A stretch of 8,754 nucleotides of DNA from the NCBI GenBank assembly GCA_031273405.1, contig JAISRW010000182.1, positions 1-8,754 on the forward strand. The letters run 5' to 3'. The position numbers were made by a program, and so were the translations under genes. Positions 6,272-8,754 of this stretch are shown piece after piece. The DNA is from Treponema sp. (lineage in GTDB: Bacteria; Spirochaetota; Spirochaetia; Treponematales; Breznakiellaceae). How positions within the stretch are numbered: the stretch's first letter is position 1; each line of letters starts with the position of its first letter. A model generated the notes under the pieces. That model was given only the letters and a program-made list of their open reading frames with translations. It did not search any database and was not told where the DNA came from.

Positions 6272-7144
6272 ATGAACCTTCGAAACGGTGTTTTCAGCTT
6301 TTTTATGGCGGTATGGATTTTTTTCTCGGCCATGCCTTTTGCGGAACTTGGCGCGGAAGAAAAGGTTTATACGGTGCAGAAGGGGGAGACGGTTTATTCC
6401 ATATCCCGGACCTTCGGCATAGACAGGGATGAGCTCATGAAGTTTAACGGGATTTCCGATCCCGCGAAACTGAAGGCGGGCCAGCGTCTTAGAATCCCCG
6501 GTTCCGAGGCGCCCTCAGGGGGCTATACCGAATACCGGGTGGCGCCGGGCGATACCTTTTACGGCATTGCCCGGCGCTATCAGGCAGCGGTAGACGCCGT
6601 CCTGGCCGCCAATGATCTTCCCCGGGACTATGTGCTCAAGCCGGGGGATCTGTTGCGGATTCCCTCGGCCGGGGGAACCGTTCCGGCGGCTGGGACGGCG
6701 GCGGAAAAACGGGGGGATTCTCCCCAAAAGGCTTCCCCGGCGGTTTTTCCGGCCGAGCCCAGGGCGGTGGTTTCGGGAACCCTGGACGCTTCGGTGCGGT
6801 GGCCCGTAGCTGCCAAGGAAGTGAGCTACATGGCCGGTAAATTAAGCGGAGTAGTGCTCGCCGGCGAAAAAACCGAGTCGGTTAAGAGCCTTACTCAGGG
6901 AACTGTTATCTCGGCCGGTCCTTATCGCGGATTCGGCAGAGTCGCTATAGTCCAGGTGTCAGGAGGCTATCTATACGTATACGGCGGTTGTGAGAGTTTA
7001 TCGGTAAAAGAGGGCGATAAGGTAGTCCCCGGGACTGAGTTGGGAAGGCTGGGAATTGACGCGTTGTCTGAGAAACCCCAGTTATTCTTTCTTGTTTATC
7101 GTAATAATACCCCGGTTGATCCTGCCAAAGCCCCCCGCGCCTGA
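6272..7144 (+). CDS. Secreted double-LysM protein with a degenerate LytM (M23-like) domain, NlpD/EnvC-like
   Basis: This 290-residue protein has an N-terminal signal peptide (about 1-28, cleavage near LGA-EE). It has no lipobox cysteine, unlike E. coli NlpD. Two LysM peptidoglycan-binding domains follow at about 32-75 (YTVQKGETVYSISRTFG...RIP) and 87-131 (YRVAPGDTFYGIARRY...RIP). A Pro/Ala-rich linker of about 40 residues leads to a LytM/M23-like domain (about 175-287). The zinc ligands of active M23 enzymes are absent: the YAHL position reads YGGC (237-240) and the HLHFE position reads QLFFLV (270-275). It is therefore probably a non-catalytic wall-binding regulator of other hydrolases, like NlpD or EnvC; that role is inferred. 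The start is the only ATG giving a basic n-region, but its AAGGA (6266-6270) is only one base from the ATG. The sigma factor gene follows after 61 bp with no terminator between. Confidence 0.88.
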   Translation: MNLRNGVFSFFMAVWIFFSAMPFAELGAEEKVYTVQKGETVYSISRTFGIDRDELMKFNGISDPAKLKAGQRLRIPGSEAPSGGYTEYRVAPGDTFYGIARRYQAAVDAVLAANDLPRDYVLKPGDLLRIPSAGGTVPAAGTAAEKRGDSPQKASPAVFPAEPRAVVSGTLDASVRWPVAAKEVSYMAGKLSGVVLAGEKTESVKSLTQGTVISAGPYRGFGRVAIVQVSGGYLYVYGGCESLSVKEGDKVVPGTELGRLGIDALSEKPQLFFLVYRNNTPVDPAKAPRA

Positions 7145-7193
7145 AAGGCTCTTCACAAAATTTTAAAAACATAACAAAAAGGCAAACGCCATT

Positions 7194-7199
7194 AAGGGG
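7194..7199 (+). promoter_or_regulatory. Ribosome binding site of the sigma factor gene
   Basis: AAGGGG lies six bases before the ATG at 7206 and decides this start over the internal ATG at 7278, which has no comparable signal. The 61-bp gap shows no convincing promoter or terminator, so co-transcription with the LysM gene is likely. Confidence 0.7.
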
Positions 7200-7205
7200 T
7201 GTTCT

Positions 7206-8285
7206 ATGTCAAAAACAACAAGTTCAATAGGAATATCAGGGTATACGGGAAAAAACAAAGGGGTGAGACTGCTTTCCATGGGTGAAGCCGGATCGGACCG
7301 GGGTAGAATAAAAAAGCGTCCTCACAGTGAGCGTCCGTCCAGGACTTCGGGGAGCGCCAATAAAACTAAAGCCGCCAAAGAGACAGATCCTCTGGCCCTG
7401 TATTTTAAGCAAATTTCCAAGTTTCCTCTTTTGAATGTCCGGGAGGAACAGGATATCGGGGAAAAAATTGTTTTCTTCCGCCGGCAGATAAAAGAGCTTG
7501 AAGAGATCTATGCCGGGAGGGAACTGGACCAGGATTATAAAAGCCGCCGCAAGGCCCTGGAGGACGCTCTCCTTCATATCAAAAACAGGATGATTAATTC
7601 CAATCTGCGCCTGGTTGTTTCTATCGCTAAAAATTACCAGCACCGGGGGCTTTCCCTTTTGGACCTCATTGACGAAGGGAATATCGGCCTCATAGAGGCG
7701 GTGGAGCGTTTTGATTATACCAGGGGCTGCCGCTTTTCTACCTACGGTACCTGGTGGATACGGCAGGCCATTATCAAGAGCATCGCCGACAAGGGCAGGG
7801 TCATCCGCATTCCCATTCACATGCTCAATACCATCAAGAAATGCTATTTCGTCGCCAAACAACTCACCCAGGACCTGGGCAGGGACCCTTCGGACGAAGA
7901 GCTTTCCGAATACCTGGGGGTGCCGGTTTCCAAGGTAAAGGAAATTGTCAAGCTTTCCCAGGAAACTACCAGCCTTGATACCATCGTGGACGACGGGAAC
8001 CTTACCCGCCTGGCGGATCTTATCAAGGACGAAACTCTGGCGGAGCCCTTTGAAATGGTATTCTCCATGACCCTCCAGGATACCATGGAGGAGATCCTCT
8101 CCCATCTTTCCGAAAGGGAAATGAAGATCATCCAGCTTCGTTTCGGCCTGGCCGGCGAAGGCCCCCTTACCCTGGAAGAGACCGGGAAAATCCTGGGAAT
8201 CACCAGGGAACGGGTGAGGCAGATTCAGGAAAAAGCCACCTTTAAGCTCCGGGGCTTAAAAGAGCTCAACGAACTGAAAGAATAG
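7206..8285 (+). CDS. RNA polymerase sigma factor, RpoD/RpoS type (sigma-70 group 1/2)
   Basis: This 359-residue protein directs RNA polymerase to promoters. The first 60 residues are basic, Ser/Gly-rich and unlike region 1.1. Region 1.2 starts at DPLALYFKQI (61-70). A charged insert (about 92-128) precedes region 2.1 (NLRLVVSIAKNY, 133-144). LLDLIDEGNIGLIEAVERFD (151-170) covers region 2.2, and FSTYGTWWIRQAI (177-189) covers 2.3-2.4. Region 3 spans about 200-280. Region 4.2 is a helix-turn-helix (TLEETGKILGITRERVRQIQ, 322-341) with the -35-contacting TRERVRQ residues. The length is near that of RpoS, much shorter than housekeeping RpoD, which favours an alternative group 2 factor; no gene symbol can be fixed. 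At the position of E. coli sigma-70 Thr440, which reads the -12 base, this protein has Ile190. It is downstream of the LysM gene and followed by a palindromic terminator. Confidence 0.93.
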   Translation: MSKTTSSIGISGYTGKNKGVRLLSMGEAGSDRGRIKKRPHSERPSRTSGSANKTKAAKETDPLALYFKQISKFPLLNVREEQDIGEKIVFFRRQIKELEEIYAGRELDQDYKSRRKALEDALLHIKNRMINSNLRLVVSIAKNYQHRGLSLLDLIDEGNIGLIEAVERFDYTRGCRFSTYGTWWIRQAIIKSIADKGRVIRIPIHMLNTIKKCYFVAKQLTQDLGRDPSDEELSEYLGVPVSKVKEIVKLSQETTSLDTIVDDGNLTRLADLIKDETLAEPFEMVFSMTLQDTMEEILSHLSEREMKIIQLRFGLAGEGPLTLEETGKILGITRERVRQIQEKATFKLRGLKELNELKE

Positions 8286-8296
8286 CCATAAACATA

Positions 8297-8346
8297 GAGC
8301 ATCTCCCAAAACTCGGTTGGTTTTGGAAGATGCTCAAAATTTTTGT
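8297..8346 (+). terminator. Terminator of the sigma factor gene, formed by family A repeat copy 2
   Basis: GAGCATCT (8297-8304) pairs with AGATGCTC (8328-8335). After one C-A mismatch, CCAAAAC (8306-8312) pairs with GTTTTGG (8320-8326), around loop TCGGTTG. The sequence after the stem, AAAATTTTTGT, contains a short T-run. It starts 11 bases after the TAG stop. The core and loop are shared with the palindrome at 5006-5034, so a dispersed repeat seems to serve as terminator. Confidence 0.75.
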
Positions 8347-8511
8347 CTATCACGCTGTTCATCACGCCTTTCCCTTTTTTAAGGATGATTTTCCGGAGGC
8401 TGCCGGGGCCGTGCGGTCGGTTTGAAAGCTCCCCCCCTCCCGCTCCCCGTATTGCAGGCGCTAAACTTGACCCGCAAATAAGCATGAAGAATATAAACCG
8501 CGAAGTCGAAT
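8347..8511. other. Intergenic stretch with no recognised gene
   Basis: I see no plausible coding sequence here. The open frames are short, low-complexity and lack ribosome binding sites. GC-rich runs (CCGGAGGCTGCCGG near 8394, GGAGGGGGGGAG on the complement near 8430) give no clear long dyad. AACCGCGAAG (8496-8505) may be a degenerate unit leading into the family B palindrome that follows. Confidence 0.5.
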
Positions 8512-8555
8512 CGAACCATCGAACCGCGAACCTTCGGTTCGATGGTTCGCGGTTC
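8512..8555. repeat. Palindromic repeat family B, copy 3 (iterated GAACC/GGTTC)
   Basis: Three GAACC units (8514-8518 region, 8521-8525, 8528-8532) face three GGTTC units (8536-8540, 8544-8548, 8551-8555) around the triloop TTC. Three mutually exclusive perfect pairings exist: 8527-8532 with 8536-8541; 8512-8525 with 8536-8549 (14 bp); and 8521-8532 with 8544-8555 (12 bp). Bases 8519-8540 recur inverted at 1-22, and 8524-8541 recur with a compensatory change at 6038-6055. Confidence 0.8.
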
Positions 8556-8638
8556 GCAGTCGAAAAAGGGAAAAATAAAGAGGGAAAAACCGTGGTATTT
8601 CCTGTTTTATCTCAAATCTTACAAATTATCTGGATATA

Positions 8639-8697
8639 GAGCCTGTCCCAAAACTAATTGACTGTGCGCTGGAAGCGCACGGTTTTGGGACAGGCTC
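8639..8697. repeat. Palindromic repeat family A, copy 3 (long form)
   Basis: GAGCCTGTCCCAAAAC (8639-8654) and GTTTTGGGACAGGCTC (8682-8697) form a perfect 16-bp stem. The enclosed loop holds a second perfect hairpin, GTGCGCT-GGA-AGCGCAC (8664-8680). The CCCAAAAC/GTTTTGGG core is shared with the copies at 5006 and 8297, but the loop is quite different. The perfect terminal arms also resemble the ends of a miniature mobile element. Confidence 0.8.
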
Positions 8698-8699
8698 CT

Positions 8700-8729
8700 G
8701 GAAAAAGCGGCTTGCGGCCCGCTTTTTCC
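8700..8729. terminator. Bidirectional terminator-like hairpin
   Basis: GGAAAAAGCGG (8700-8710) pairs with CCGCTTTTTCC (8719-8729) around an 8-base loop. The G+C stem base flanked by A5 on one side and T5 on the other fits a two-way rho-independent terminator. No gene in the window clearly needs it; it may serve a gene beyond the right edge. Confidence 0.6.
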
Positions 8730-8741
8730 CATAAATCTAAG

Positions 8742-8754
8742 GCAGCTTTCCCAA
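8742..8754. repeat. Possible start of another family A repeat, cut by the window edge
   Basis: The last bases read CAGCTTTCCCAA. The complement of the copy at 5006-5037 reads TGCTTTCCCAAAACT, so the ending GCTTTCCCAA match suggests another left arm running out of the window. It is too short to be sure. Confidence 0.35.

Noticed and set aside
7236..8105. Minus-strand open frame (289 codons) across the sigma factor gene
   Set aside because: The plus strand encodes conserved sigma-70 regions 1.2 to 4 throughout; the antisense product shows no family pattern.
8225..8485. Possible minus-strand small gene (86 codons) overlapping the sigma gene 3' end
   Set aside because: It crosses the sigma factor terminator, overlaps region 4 antisense and has no protein-like features.
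8496..8560. CRISPR-like array, from repeated GAACC motifs
   Set aside because: The units are five to seven bases with two-base spacers and are arranged as a palindrome, not as direct repeats with unique spacers.
8343..8639. Possible small plus-strand gene (98 codons) after the sigma factor
   Set aside because: It has no ribosome binding site, runs through the palindromic repeat, and its composition looks like translated repeat DNA.
8639..8754. Insertion sequence ends
   Set aside because: The 16-bp arms resemble terminal inverted repeats, but only 27 bases lie between them and no transposase is present; kept as a repeat only.

Overview
The window looks like chromosomal DNA of a spirochete, most likely a Treponema-type (Treponematales) organism. 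This rests on the overall impression of the proteins: a polytopic transglutaminase joined to a TPR protein, a LysM/LytM envelope protein, and a compact primary-like sigma factor. The fairly G+C-rich coding sequence and the many intergenic palindromic repeats fit, but no marker fixes the genus. I see no transposase, integrase, CRISPR array or phage gene.

Layout. Genes left of about position 4960 read leftward and genes right of about 5087 read rightward, around a 128-bp divergent promoter region. Leftward: a CYTH/CyaB-like triphosphate-domain protein (4392-4958), then a 1333-residue membrane transglutaminase fused to a TPR region (309-4310). Next comes tRNA-Val(GAC) (157-230), with its own near-consensus promoter and a rho-independent terminator. 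Rightward: an extended-SDR NAD(P)-dependent epimerase/dehydratase (5087-6025), then about 250 bp of structured non-coding DNA. After that come a secreted protein with two LysM domains and a degenerate LytM domain (6272-7144) and, 61 bp later, an RpoD/RpoS-type sigma factor (7206-8285) closed by a palindromic terminator. The last 469 bp hold only repeats and hairpins.

How the genes relate. The LysM/degenerate-LytM gene directly before a group 1/2 sigma factor recalls the nlpD-rpoS pair of gammaproteobacteria. It suggests coupling of cell-wall remodelling to a transcription switch. The transglutaminase-TPR protein is probably an envelope-anchored peptidase or transamidase with a TPR scaffold. 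The CYTH protein and the SDR protein diverge from a region whose hairpin arms could supply -35-like hexamers in both directions.

The most unusual content is non-coding. One palindromic repeat family has the core CCCAAAAC...GTTTTGGG (5006-5034, 8297-8335, 8639-8697, and perhaps a copy cut off at the right edge). A second family has the core CCGCGRACCTTCGGTYCG (1-22, 6038-6055, 8512-8555), and two of its copies differ only by a compensatory base-pair change. These are the best candidates for something undescribed here.
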